Shown piece by piece: positions 55,570 to 64,000 of a stretch of DNA of 64,000 bases; position 1 is the stretch's first letter; each line of letters starts with the position of its first letter. A program made the position numbers and the translations under genes. This stretch comes from Serripes groenlandicus (taxonomy: Eukaryota; Mollusca; Bivalvia; Cardiida; Cardiidae). Where the stretch lies: positions 110,313,543-110,377,542 of the forward strand of contig JASEVX010000003.1 of assembly GCA_031761405.1 (NCBI GenBank), written 5' to 3'. The notes under the pieces are model-generated. The model did no database searches and was not told the origin of the DNA. It worked only from the letters and a program-made list of their open reading frames with translations.

Positions 55570-55983
55570 GTTCACCACGTCATGCGAGAACCATCCTTCG
55601 GGACTTAGTGAAAGGCGAAAAATCAAGACCAACTTGTACCGCCGCACATTCTGATCTTGATCTGCCATGTACCTATCCTAGTCATGTGCACGCATTATCT
55701 AAGCATCGGAAGAAAGAACAATACTGATTGATAGCCGACCGTACAATAACGTAACCTGAATGTTATTGCCAATCTGTTTAATAGATAAAATACTTATAAG
55801 TGCGAACCCCGACCCGGCCATTAATCCACTCGACTTGCACCAATGTGATACACGTAGTGCGTGTGGGACGGGCGCCAGTTGCCTTGGAAGAATATTGTAT
55901 GAACTACTGGTGCGAGGTGAATGATGAGTTGTAATGGCCACCGTGATAGATTACCAACTGATCAACTGTTGACTCAACCGATA
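55570..55983. other. No gene or repeat recognised
   Basis: Nothing supported. Confidence 0.35.
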
Positions 55984-56212
55984 GTTTAACAGTTTTCCAC
56001 ATAAGGACGCTTTCTGACGTATCTGGTGCAATCGAATTTTGCAAACATTGTGTCAAATAGAGAAATTGCTTATTATGAGCAATTGCACCTTTTTATCACT
56101 ATGATTTCAACTTTATTCAATAAATGTTCTTTCATTTTGAGAGATTTTTCCATATTTTTGTCTCGATGTTTTCGAAGATGGCCGTTACATATTTGTTGTA
56201 AGTGGGAAATAC
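55984..56212 (+). mobile_element. Family B MITE, first of an adjacent pair
   Basis: TTTAACAGTTTTCCACATAA, GACGCTTTCTGACGTATC, hairpin GAAATTGCTTATTATGAGCA with ATTGC, then TTTCGAAGATGGCCGTTACA and AAGTGGGAAATAC. More diverged than its neighbour. Confidence 0.85.
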
Positions 56213-56223
56213 AGAATGGGGCT

Positions 56224-56446
56224 TTAACCCTTTCCCTCATATAGACGCTTTCTGATGCCTCTGCAGCAGAAGACCTTTTGAAAACATAGTGACAAATGAA
56301 GAAATTGCTCAAAACGAGCAATTTCTCCTTTTGTCACAATGTTTTCCACTTTTAGGTTATCCATTCAATTATAGAGATTTTCCATTTTTTTACAAAATAT
56401 GTTCAAAGTCGTCTGCTGCAGAATTGTAGTATGAGAAAAGGGTTAA
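56224..56446 (+). mobile_element. Family B MITE, second of an adjacent pair, full length
   Basis: TTAA, then CCCTTTCCCTCATATAGACG, and at the right GTATGAGAAAAGGG then TTAA. Stem arms AGAAATTGCTC/GAGCAATTTCT around AAAAC, extended by ACAAATGA/TCCTTTTGT. Nearly identical to the 35-kb copy outside the stem. Confidence 0.95.
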
Positions 56447-56575
56447 TTGTAAAACGGCTCGTTTAACGTCAGAGAGTAATCTGACTTCTAAGGTAGTTCT
56501 CGACTAATTGCTGCTTCTTAGTACTTACGCGTAATTAAACCCTGTATCCCCGACTGTGCTGACGCACAATACAAT

Positions 56576-56706
56576 ACAGGGTTGCGTGGTTAGCATTCGA
56601 CTGATTGGCTTGTGCAGGATAAATGGACCAGTAGTACTGGTTAGTTTCGCCGTGAAATAACTGAATCATTGCTGAAACCGGCGTAAAACACCAATCGACC
56701 AATACA
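56576..56706 (+). mobile_element. SINE type 1, body and tail only
   Basis: ACAGGGTTGCGTGGTTAGCA, TTCGACTGATTGGCTTG, ATAAATGGACCAGTAGTACT, TGAAACCGGCGTAAAACACC. Head missing: 5'-truncated retroposition. Confidence 0.7.
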
Positions 56707-57085
56707 TCTCCTTTTATTGACCTTTGTATTATTTTCAGAACTACTGTTGAGATTGTTTTTGATACCATTGATCTACTGATTCAATGCTCACTAGGAGATT
56801 TCGCAAACACCAGACGAATATCATCTATTTAACTGCGACAATACATATGCGCCGTGTCTGGAGATTTACTGGCTCCCCTTAGCTTGGTTATATAAAAGTA
56901 AATCGGCTTTAAACTAGGGGCTAAAGTTCTATGGATAATTACTTTAAAATATGCATTCGTGACAAAAACACATATCAATTATATATTATGTCCTGACGAT
57001 AGCTAATTAATTTGGAAAAATGATGTGTGGGACACTGATTGGTTGACTGATTAAATGTTGACGCCGTGTTCAGCATTCTGTCATA
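56707..57085. other. No gene or repeat recognised
   Basis: Nothing supported. Confidence 0.35.
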
Positions 57086-57297
57086 TCGAGGGCTTGGCGT
57101 GAAATGGTTGTAACTCAAATTGGTATTTTTTTTACCAAGGTTAACAATCACCTCGCCATAAACTCTTTATAAGCGTTAAATCATTTTTCTTGGTAAACAA
57201 TGGAAATTTTCTGAGCAATGGCACCTAAATTTGCATTGTTTACAAAGAGTTTTCAAAATAGGTTTTTACTTACAACCGTCTCACGCCAAGCCCTCGA
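57086..57297 (-). mobile_element. Family C MITE lacking one hairpin arm
   Basis: TCGAGGGCTTGGCGTGAAAT to TCACGCCAAGCCCTCGA, flanked by TA on both sides. AATGGAAATTTTCTGAGCAA shows that one arm of the central hairpin has been deleted exactly up to the tip. Confidence 0.9.
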
Positions 57298-57943
57298 TAT
57301 GTATCATGGCTGTATATTTCTGTCTTGCACCAGTACTCAGAAAAACATTGAAATGCGATCTTATTGAAAGCCAAAACACACATGGACATTTGAATTTAAC
57401 GATACGATATGCATGAAAGATTGACTTTAAGTGGAAAGCGTCGTCAACTGGCAACAATCCAGGAATAAATTGCCATTTAACACATTGAAAATTGTACATA
57501 TCCGATAATAATATGTAAAACAATCGTACAAAATCGGAAAAGAATTCAATATCTCCCTTAGACATATTTCTCGTAGCATTAGTGTTGTTAGTCACAGTAC
57601 ATCTTTAGTTATAGTACAATTTGCTTAGCTGTCTTGTTCAATTCGTCAAAATAAAAAATACAATGGCTCCCTTGATGTTTTGAATCTTTAGAAAAGGATA
57701 CAAAGTATAGTACACGTTTATTTGAGCGTGGCGCTTCGAAAACCAACTCGTTAGGCATTTGTGACTTGTGTAGATCACCATCAGCCAGTGCATCCCTGCA
57801 GTCTTATATGGCACATTACTGTTTTCAAATTAATCAAAGAAGGTTTAAATGAACTTCTGTAATGCTATAACTATTTTGATCTTTTGGCATGAATGCGTAG
57901 GCGTAGGCGTATTTTTCCACACCTTTGTTACAACGCTCCTTTA
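57298..57943. other. No gene or repeat recognised
   Basis: A minus frame (57281-57595) of 104 codons begins inside the family C copy and is not called. Confidence 0.4.
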
Positions 57944-58172
57944 CGCTCGTTGGTATAGTGACAGAGGATTCGACTCCGGTGTGCGATACTACAATGGTAG
58001 TAAGTGCTGCCCAACTAGGCGCTCAGGGTTGTGGGGTTGGAATTACGACTGACTGACTGGTGTCAAATTACACGGACCAGTAGTACTGGTAACTTGCCAA
58101 TGAAATACCGTGATATAACTTAAATATATTGAACGTAGCGTCAATCAGCAAACCAATCAATCAATCAATTAA
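57944..58172 (+). mobile_element. SINE type 1
   Basis: Head GCTCGTTGGTATAGTGACAG with GGATTCGACTCCGG, both degenerate. Body GGCGCTCAGGGTTGTGG, ATTACGACTGACTGACTGG, ACACGGACCAGTAGTACTGG. Tail CCGTGATATAACTTAAATAT then CAATCAATCAATCAATT. Confidence 0.75.
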
Positions 58173-58564
58173 GCTTTTACATGACAGTAAATAGTTTCGA
58201 TAACTCCAAAGGTTGTTCAAAGAATAACGATCATGACATGGATAACATCGCAAGGGAGACTAGTCTTACATTTATGTAATGGGTGTAACGCTGATAAATA
58301 ATCGCGAGCTTTGATACCAGTAAGCCGATACATTAGTCGTGTTAAAAACCCCAACATTATCGTACTTAACACGAGCGGAGAAAGAAATATTCCAGCGCAT
58401 TAATGTCCACTTATATAAACAAAACTTGTCAAAGTCTTTTTTTAATCCAACTGTGACCATTTTATGCATATTGAAGATGCTACTCAACATACTCGGTACT
58501 ACAGCCATCTGAATCTTTCTTTGTTTGTTGCTGTGGAGTTGTATGCCGTTTTCGAAAAAACAAG
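58173..58564. other. No gene or repeat recognised
   Basis: A minus frame (58272-58622) of 116 codons runs out of the SINE and is not called. Confidence 0.35.
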
Positions 58565-58748
58565 TCCAAACAAGGCATATCCTGGGTGATTTAACTGTAC
58601 TACTAGTCCATTTATATGACACTAGCGGGTCGGTCGTAATGCTAGCCCCTCAATCATGACTACATATGAAGGAAATGGTTCAAAATCGATCTCGCGATCT
58701 TCCGCACCGGAAGCGACGCTCTACCACTACACCACAGAGCCATCTTGG
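58565..58748 (-). mobile_element. SINE type 1, minus strand
   Basis: Minus strand: GCTCTGTGGTGTAGTGGTAG (A-box region), GCGTCGCTTCCGGTGCGGAA, GATCGATTTTGAACC (eroded B box), then body TAGCATTACGACCGACCCGC and AAATGGACTAGTAGTACAG. Tail truncated. It lies about 390 bp from, and opposite to, the 58.0-kb copy. Confidence 0.7.
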
Positions 58749-60003
58749 TCTACATCGGAACCGTATTGCCAATTTAGAATTTCGACGAGAACGGTCCTAT
58801 ACGAATTATTGGCAGGTGCATAAGCATCCTCCGTCTTCTCCTGGAATACAATGTTTGTAGTGTACGTTCATTTTATTTTCGAAGAATGCTCACAATTCAA
58901 TGTGTTTTCTTATGGGGTAAAATATTGTTAGTATGGAATGTTACAAAATGTACTTCGAATTATTTTGCCATAGGATGATTCTACTCAGAATAAGTCTTTC
59001 TAAACTTAGATAAGTTCATAGTGTGTCCATGGCTGTAATTAATTATGAACTAAACTCAGATAGAAGATGCTACCCTTTTCTATTAATTAAAAACAAGTTT
59101 GCAAGAGTTATATTAATAAACCTGATGCGAAGGATTGTCTTTTTTCTATCGTATGCTTTAACTAATAATGTTGATTATTTCTCCCAGTAAAGAAGTTCAT
59201 TGACTTGTAAACCCATAAATGGAAACAAACAAAATAACAAACATGTCATGTATACTGTGAATCTCAGTGCCTAACTGCATGTGTTCTCTGATTACACACA
59301 GATACGTTAGAAATCATTTCCTCAGAAGAAAAAGACCTTGAGGAAAACATGTTTACTCCCATATGTTTTGTTCGGCACGCCATACGCAAACTGACCATCG
59401 AGGAATTTACGCGTGGCATAGAGTCAGTTTAAAATACATATTTCCATTGTGTTCATTGGGTGAAAAGGAAAATTTAGAAGTTAAAATATCTGAGTGCTGC
59501 GCGCCGGCTTGTCTGTATTATTTTCTACCACAAAATCAAGTTTATTTGCTATTAAGCTTTTGGTATTGAACGACGATGTTGTTTTCACACATAAAACACG
59601 GATGTATCAAGGTTTAGCTTACATAGTTGTAATATATGTTTCTCTTACGCCTGTACATTGATCATACGATTAACCCGGGTATTAGAACACAAACGTCCTT
59701 GGGTAGATCTGACCATATCAGAGTTTAGAGTATTCCAACGTATGGTAATACATTATATGATCGGTGTTCCAGGAAATCCAACCTCATCGTAGTTATCAAA
59801 CGTGCGCAAAATGACAAATCTGCTTGACCATGTATTACAGAACTTAAATTGGAGCGTATTGGTGAACATTATAGATCCAGATCCGACCGCGCGGATCTAG
59901 ATTTAGACTGATCGCAAATGCCTTACATGTACGGTTGGATTTCGCAGAGTGCATTTCAAGAATTTAGAAATTGTTAGACCTCGTGTACATGTGCAGATAG
60001 CGT
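58749..60003. other. 1.25 kb with no gene recognised
   Basis: ATAGATCCAGATCCGACCGC and GCGGATCTAGATTTAGACTG near 59870-59910 form an imperfect inverted pair recalling family A-like repeats. Confidence 0.4.
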
Positions 60004-60110
60004 CCATTAACTAGTATAAGTAAGTAAGTAAGGAAACTGTTTATTATTGTTATATATGTGACATACACCTTTTATCAATCAATTTTTCAAAATTCATAAA
60101 GACAAAAAAG
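60004..60110 (-). repeat. TTAC-tailed retroposon end
   Basis: Minus strand ends with CCTTACTTACTTACTTATAC; the adjacent GGAAACTGTTTATTATTGTT and ATATGTGACAT resemble 43.5 kb. Probably 3' ends of a retroposon family. Confidence 0.4.
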
Positions 60111-60257
60111 GAAAAACAGATTATAATACGGTATGGGGAATGATTAGTTTAGACAAAACGTTCTACTGAATGTCCTGGTTACACTTCGGAAGAGAAAAGG
60201 GTTTCGAATGTGTCATTTATGAGTTTGTTCAAAAGAAGAATGTGCATGCACATGTGA

Positions 60258-60711
60258 ATGTCCTATCTTTCTTCTGTTCACTTGTTTAAAGGAATATGCA
60301 AAACGTGTACACTTCCGTTCGGTTCTATTTATATCAGGGACTTTTCGGTTTTTGTATTTCAAGTACATGACAAGACGATAACGGTATGTGACATGCAGGA
60401 AATCAGTTCACAGTATCATAGCGAGCCTATTTACATATGTCAGTTAAACTTACGGTCAAAGGGCCTTCCCATGCATGAGAAACCTCTTCGTATTCACAGC
60501 TACGGGAACACCAATCAATATTTTGTATCGATTACAGATTAACCCCTACGGAGATAACATTAATTATCAATTAGAGGGACAATCTCAAGATGTGTCAGTG
60601 AAAAATGACAGTATAATGGTTCCCTTCATCATTCTGCGTAAGAGTATTTTCAAGAGTATGAAGCCTGGGGATTTTGTCCTTGATCCTCTTAATGTAATGG
60701 ATCCAGCCTGA
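60258..60711 (+). other. Two overlapping coding-like frames, unassigned
   Basis: Frames at 60258-60542 (94 codons) and 60475-60711 (78 codons) overlap in different phases. The products (ICQLNLRSKGLPMHEKPLRI; YGDNINYQLEGQSQDVSVKN) are hydrophilic and less AT-driven than other frames here. I do not recognise a family. Together they could be one exon with a single-base shift, or chance. A GTAAGAGT donor-like site occurs near 60630. Confidence 0.2.
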
Positions 60712-60990
60712 GCGTATTTGTGACAAGTGTAGAAAAGTATCTCTTTGAACTTTCATTATATCTGACAAAAATGGACAATGTCGTCGAAGGTATTCTGAAA
60801 TCGTCTGCGACTAATCGATGAACAGTTCTGAAAAGGCAGCTTAGTCCAGCTCTTTACTGGTCTTAAATACAAACTGTTTATCTTTTGTTAGCGCAAGTCT
60901 GGTGTTCATACACGTCAGAACTGTGTAGACTTTCTTCTTTATGCGACACTTTTTATTACGTTATCAAAACATGGCACTTTCTTTTCTAGA

Positions 60991-61045
60991 GCTCTTTCAT
61001 TTTGAATGTCGTCTGCTGCAATTTTGTTGTTGTTGGAAAAGGTTA
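60991..61045 (+). repeat. Family B right-end fragment
   Basis: GCTCTTTCATTTTGAATGTC, GTCTGCTGCAATTTTGTTGT, TGGAAAAGGTTAA. Confidence 0.65.
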
Positions 61046-61196
61046 AACAAATTATGTGAATTTGGATATAATAAATGAATGGCGACGATAAAGGTACGCT
61101 TACTATGATATCATGGCGCGGAACTCACGATACTGGTAATAATAACGTCCTTGACTTTTGGCAGGCTCATGTACATTTATAAAATAAACATTCCGG

Positions 61197-61410
61197 GTAA
61201 CTCTTTCACTGCCGCATTTTACAAAGTCGACACTTCCACGTTCAAAATGCGACAATTACATTTTCCGTCCAACAGGAAATGTGGTACAATTTAATGTTTA
61301 GGTGGCAAACAATGCATAGATCAGGAGGGAGAGAGAGCTCGTGATGAACTTTCTCACCTGAATCTGAATTGTTTGTAAACGCCTTAATTGCCTATGTCAG
61401 CGAAAGCGTT
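61197..61410. mobile_element. Family D MITE
   Basis: GTAACTCTTTCACTGCCGCA at the left, GTCAGCGAAAGCGTTGAA at the right; AAACAATGCATAGATCAGGA, AGAGAGCTCGTGATGAACTT and CTCACCTGAATCTGAATTGT form an eroded hairpin. Confidence 0.75.
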
Positions 61411-61609
61411 GAAGCATATGCACAAGATATCTTTTTAAGAACAATGTGGAACATGGAACAATTGTTCATAATTGCTAACGTTTTCCTTCCCAATAATGTT
61501 TTAAATTCTAATCAATATCTATACTTTCATTTTAAAAGAGGTTTTAACACATGTTTGCAGGAAAGGATTTCCAATAAGTCATATATAGCAGGCTATCCAA
61601 ATGTTGTTT

Positions 61610-61835
61610 AACCTTTTCCTACATAAATCAAATCGGCAGCAAATGGCTTTGAAAAGCTAGGCTAAAGTATGCAAATTCTCTACAAATTAAAGTATGATTA
61701 TTGAATAGAAATGAAACTGTGTGCCAAAAGGAGAAATTGATCTTTATGAGCAATCCATTATTTTGTCACAGTGTTTCAAAAGCCATTTGATGCAGAAAAA
61801 CGTCAAACTGCCCCTGCAATTTGGAATCGGGTTTA
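61610..61835 (-). mobile_element. Family B MITE, first of an adjacent pair
   Basis: TTTAACCTTTTCCTACATAA, CGGCAGCAAATGGCTTTGAA; hairpin half at the right (GTGTGCCAAAAGGAGAAATT, TTATTTTGTCACAGTGTTTC); GATGCAGAAAAACGTCAAAC and GGGTTTAA at the end. Confidence 0.8.
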
Positions 61836-61843
61836 ATTCGTAT

Positions 61844-62068
61844 TAATCCTTTCTAACAAACACACAATATGCAGCACATGACTTTGGAAACAGCGGCAAA
61901 ACACAGAAACTCTCTATGAATAAAGCTTTAATTGCCTAAAAAAGTTGAACATTGTGGCAAAACGTGAAATTACTCATTATGAGTAATTTTTCCTTTTGTC
62001 ACAGTGTTTTAAAAAGTTGTCTGCTACAGATGCGTCAGAAAGCATCTGTAATTGTGAATGGGGTTATA
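61844..62068 (-). mobile_element. Family B MITE, second of an adjacent pair
   Basis: TTAATCCTTTCTAACAAACA, TGCAGCACATGACTTTGGAA; stem GAAATTACTCAT/ATGAGTAATTTT, TTTTGTCACAGTGTTTTAAA, CTGCTACAGATGCGTCAGAA, GAATGGGGTTA. The stem keeps pairing although its bases differ from the usual GAAATTGCTC. Confidence 0.85.
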
Positions 62069-62689
62069 GCCGTATTAATACAGGATAGACTCAAGGACTC
62101 ACACAATAAATCATATATAAGATATCCATGCTTATTCTGAAATATTAGTTATTGTATCTCTAGACATTTAGAACTCGCCTCTAGACCAACGATAACGGCT
62201 TTATAGTTTACTCTTCGTGCGAAAACAAGATGGTTCTATAAAAACGGGACTCTTCTAAACTTATCTTAGATTAAAACATTTCAATCTTTTAACATATTTA
62301 CAATACATCGTTTTTATATCGGGACGATATTGCAAACTTATCTTGCCCCACGATTATAAAACTGTTCTCTCTGATAAGACATTGTTCTCAAACATCTGAT
62401 TGGTCTGAAATGAAATTAGTCTACAATATGAAAAGATACAAATATGCCTCTAAAGTCAAAAGTTCATTTGTGATAAACCGAGAGAAGATAAAACATTTAA
62501 TAACAAATGAGTAATCTGACGAATATCAATTTATTTGTCTACGAAAGACGATATATGTTTTCATGTAATCCCCTTGAATATAAGTTTGCTGCACTATATC
62601 GACTACCTACCAATCATATCAATATAACTCTTACAAACCAGACAGAAGTTGCAATCTAATATGTTGAATCCGTACAGTACAACCTTGTA
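62069..62689. other. No gene or repeat recognised
   Basis: Nothing supported. Confidence 0.4.
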
Positions 62690-62790
62690 TTAATTTTTTC
62701 CCTGTCAAATTTCACAAAGTCCAATGTTAAAATTGAACGACTCCATTTTTCATCAAACAGGAAAGCGAAAGGGTCAACGACATTGTCCTA
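62690..62790. repeat. Family D half-copy
   Basis: TTTCACAAAGTCCAATGTTA, AATTGAACGACTCCATTTTT and CATCAAACAGGAAAGC parallel the left half of the 61.2-kb family D copy; the hairpin half is absent. Confidence 0.5.
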
Positions 62791-62924
62791 ATTCAATAGG
62801 GCCTTGTTCGGCTTTGCACGAAAATCGAGTTAACGAATGTAACCGAAGACTTCCGATCATGTATAAAACTATATATAGATGCTCATTGTCTTTGTAATTG
62901 GTTAGCAAACGATCTTTGGATGTA

Positions 62925-63160
62925 TCAATCTGGTGTGAGATAATCTGAACTAGTCTCTAGAAGTGCTATGGTACCTTTGGTTCATTATCCCTGTTGTACA
63001 TATCTTTCTGATGTGAGATAATCTGAACTAGTCTCTAGAAGTGCTATGATACCTGGGGTTCATTATCACTGCTGTAACTATCAATCTGGTGTGAGATAAT
63101 CTGAACTAGTCTTTAGAAGTTCTATGATTCTTGGGGTTCATTATCACTGCTGTAAATACA
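62925..63160. repeat. 78-bp tandem repeat, three copies
   Basis: TGTGAGATAATCTGAACTAG recurs at 62934, 63012 and 63090, a period of 78 bp; each is followed by TCTCTAGAAGTGCTATG-like and GGTTCATTATC words. Copies 1 and 3 share the ATCAATCTGG lead; copies 2 and 3 share GGGGTTCATTATCACTGC. Confidence 0.95.
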
Positions 63161-63227
63161 TAGGGTGTTCAAATTCGCATTTCGCAGTTGTCGTAAGATG
63201 GTTGTTTTGACAGTTATCAGAACAATG

Positions 63228-63486
63228 AGAGCCGTTCCACGAGAAAACCAACATTATGGTCTCTGCGTAAAGTATCGACTCGGATCAGCCTAAGCATGCC
63301 GCGCAGGCTAACCCGGACATACACTTATCGCCTCATGTGAAATTTCCGTTTCAGGAATCATTACTCTATACCTCTATCCCCGTAAGACGGAATGTGTCGG
63401 CGATTAAATAGCGTGGACTGCGCAGGCTGATCTGGGTCGATACATTACGCATATACCATAATGATGTTTTTTCTAGTGGAACGCCT
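63228..63486. mobile_element. Family A MITE, near full length
   Basis: GAGCCGTTCCACGAGAAAAC to TTTTTTCTAGTGGAACGCCT. CAGCCTAAGCATGCCGCGCA, CAGGAATCATTACTCTATAC and CTGCGCAGGCTGATCTGGGT are intact. Confidence 0.9.
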
Positions 63487-64000
63487 AGCGTCTGTATTCA
63501 ACTAAACAAAAACTGTGAAGATGACAACTGAACAACTGACATTATGTTACGCAAATCTGAATACATCCTCCATTAATTGATTGCGGTTTTAAGGCGTTTC
63601 AACATGTTTTAAGATATATCACGGTCAATTATCAATTATAGTACTGTTGTGTTTCCTGGATCTTTCGGACCATTTTGTCTGAGGCAGCCACACAGGGGAA
63701 GGTCAAGATATGGCTGCTCGAGACGGATGACTACGTTAGGCAAGTCAATTATATAAGGTAGTGTTATTTGGAAAAACCCTTTACTGGCTGCTTAATACAA
63801 GTTGTCTATTAACGGAGGTGACCGCTAACACAAGTTTGACTGTATTGTACATACATTGTACATACATTGTACCTGGACAAACATACATTTTTGTTAATTA
63901 GCTGGCCTACACTGTTCATAACTGTGTTTGTAATATTTCAACAATGTTTGCCGAACAGAGATTCGAAATCACGGTCTCTGAAGGAACTGATCCCAATAGG
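63487..64000. other. No gene recognised; small tandem
   Basis: ATTGTACATAC is repeated in tandem near 63843-63875 (two full units and a partial). Otherwise nothing supported. Confidence 0.45.

Noticed and set aside
55790..55935. Another SINE
   Set aside because: GCGAACCCCGACCCGGCC recalls a B-box complement, but no A box, body or tail could be matched.

Overview
The window looks like a stretch of nuclear genome from a bivalve mollusc, probably a heterodont of the Mya, Dreissena or venerid type. It is AT-rich, has almost no open coding sequence, and is crowded with short non-autonomous transposons, tRNA-derived SINEs and tandem arrays. One dispersed family (ends GAGCCGTCCCGCGAGAAAAC, inner GATCAGCCTGCGCAG motifs) resembles repeats I know from those bivalves. 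The species call is from memory and inference, not from a search.

No convincing host protein-coding gene was found. The only long reading frame (11089-15054, minus) is the pol region of a Ty3/gypsy LTR retrotransposon. It has reverse transcriptase, RNase H, integrase and a long hydrophilic tail, followed by a polypurine tract and one 3' LTR (10081-10732). Its gag-protease half and 5' LTR are missing. A second retroelement relic, the 3' end of a CR1/L2-like LINE, lies at 52836-53316 and is broken.

Family names used here are local. Family A: about 250 bp, 25-30 bp inverted ends, copies at about 0.2, 1.6, 30.6, 32.7, 32.9, 34.5, 36.6, 37.7, 38.3 and 63.2 kb. Family B: about 225 bp, TTAA-CCCTTTCCC ends, with a perfect or near-perfect hairpin off centre, some 24 copies or fragments. 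Family C: about 250 bp, ends TCGAGGGCTTGGCGTGAAAC, with a central hairpin, six copies. Family D: about 213 bp, TTAA-CTCTTTCAGCGCC ends, with a central hairpin, three copies plus fragments. Family E: one 355 bp TTAA element at 28836-29190, again with a central hairpin. B, C and D share a hairpin tip of the form GCTCnnAACGAGC. This is the most unusual signal in the window.

Layout: 0-10 kb, scattered A, B and C copies, a SINE, a foldback element with a tRNA-like core (8608-9016) and a triple palindrome (9459-9588). 10-15 kb, the gypsy element. 15-22.5 kb, sparse, with one C copy and SINEs. 22.5-26.5 kb, a degenerate 20-bp repeat and then a 2.4-kb minisatellite of 46-bp units that appears to derive from it. 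27-39 kb, the densest cluster of short transposons. 39-46 kb, SINEs, family F repeats, D and C. 47.8-49.7 kb, a 60-bp minisatellite. 50-64 kb, the LINE relic, duplications, D, paired B copies, SINEs and a last A copy.

The elements do not form a pathway. What links them is parasitism: the short elements carry no protein and would depend on transposases or a LINE encoded elsewhere. Several SINE types share one 3' tail, as expected if one LINE machinery moves them.
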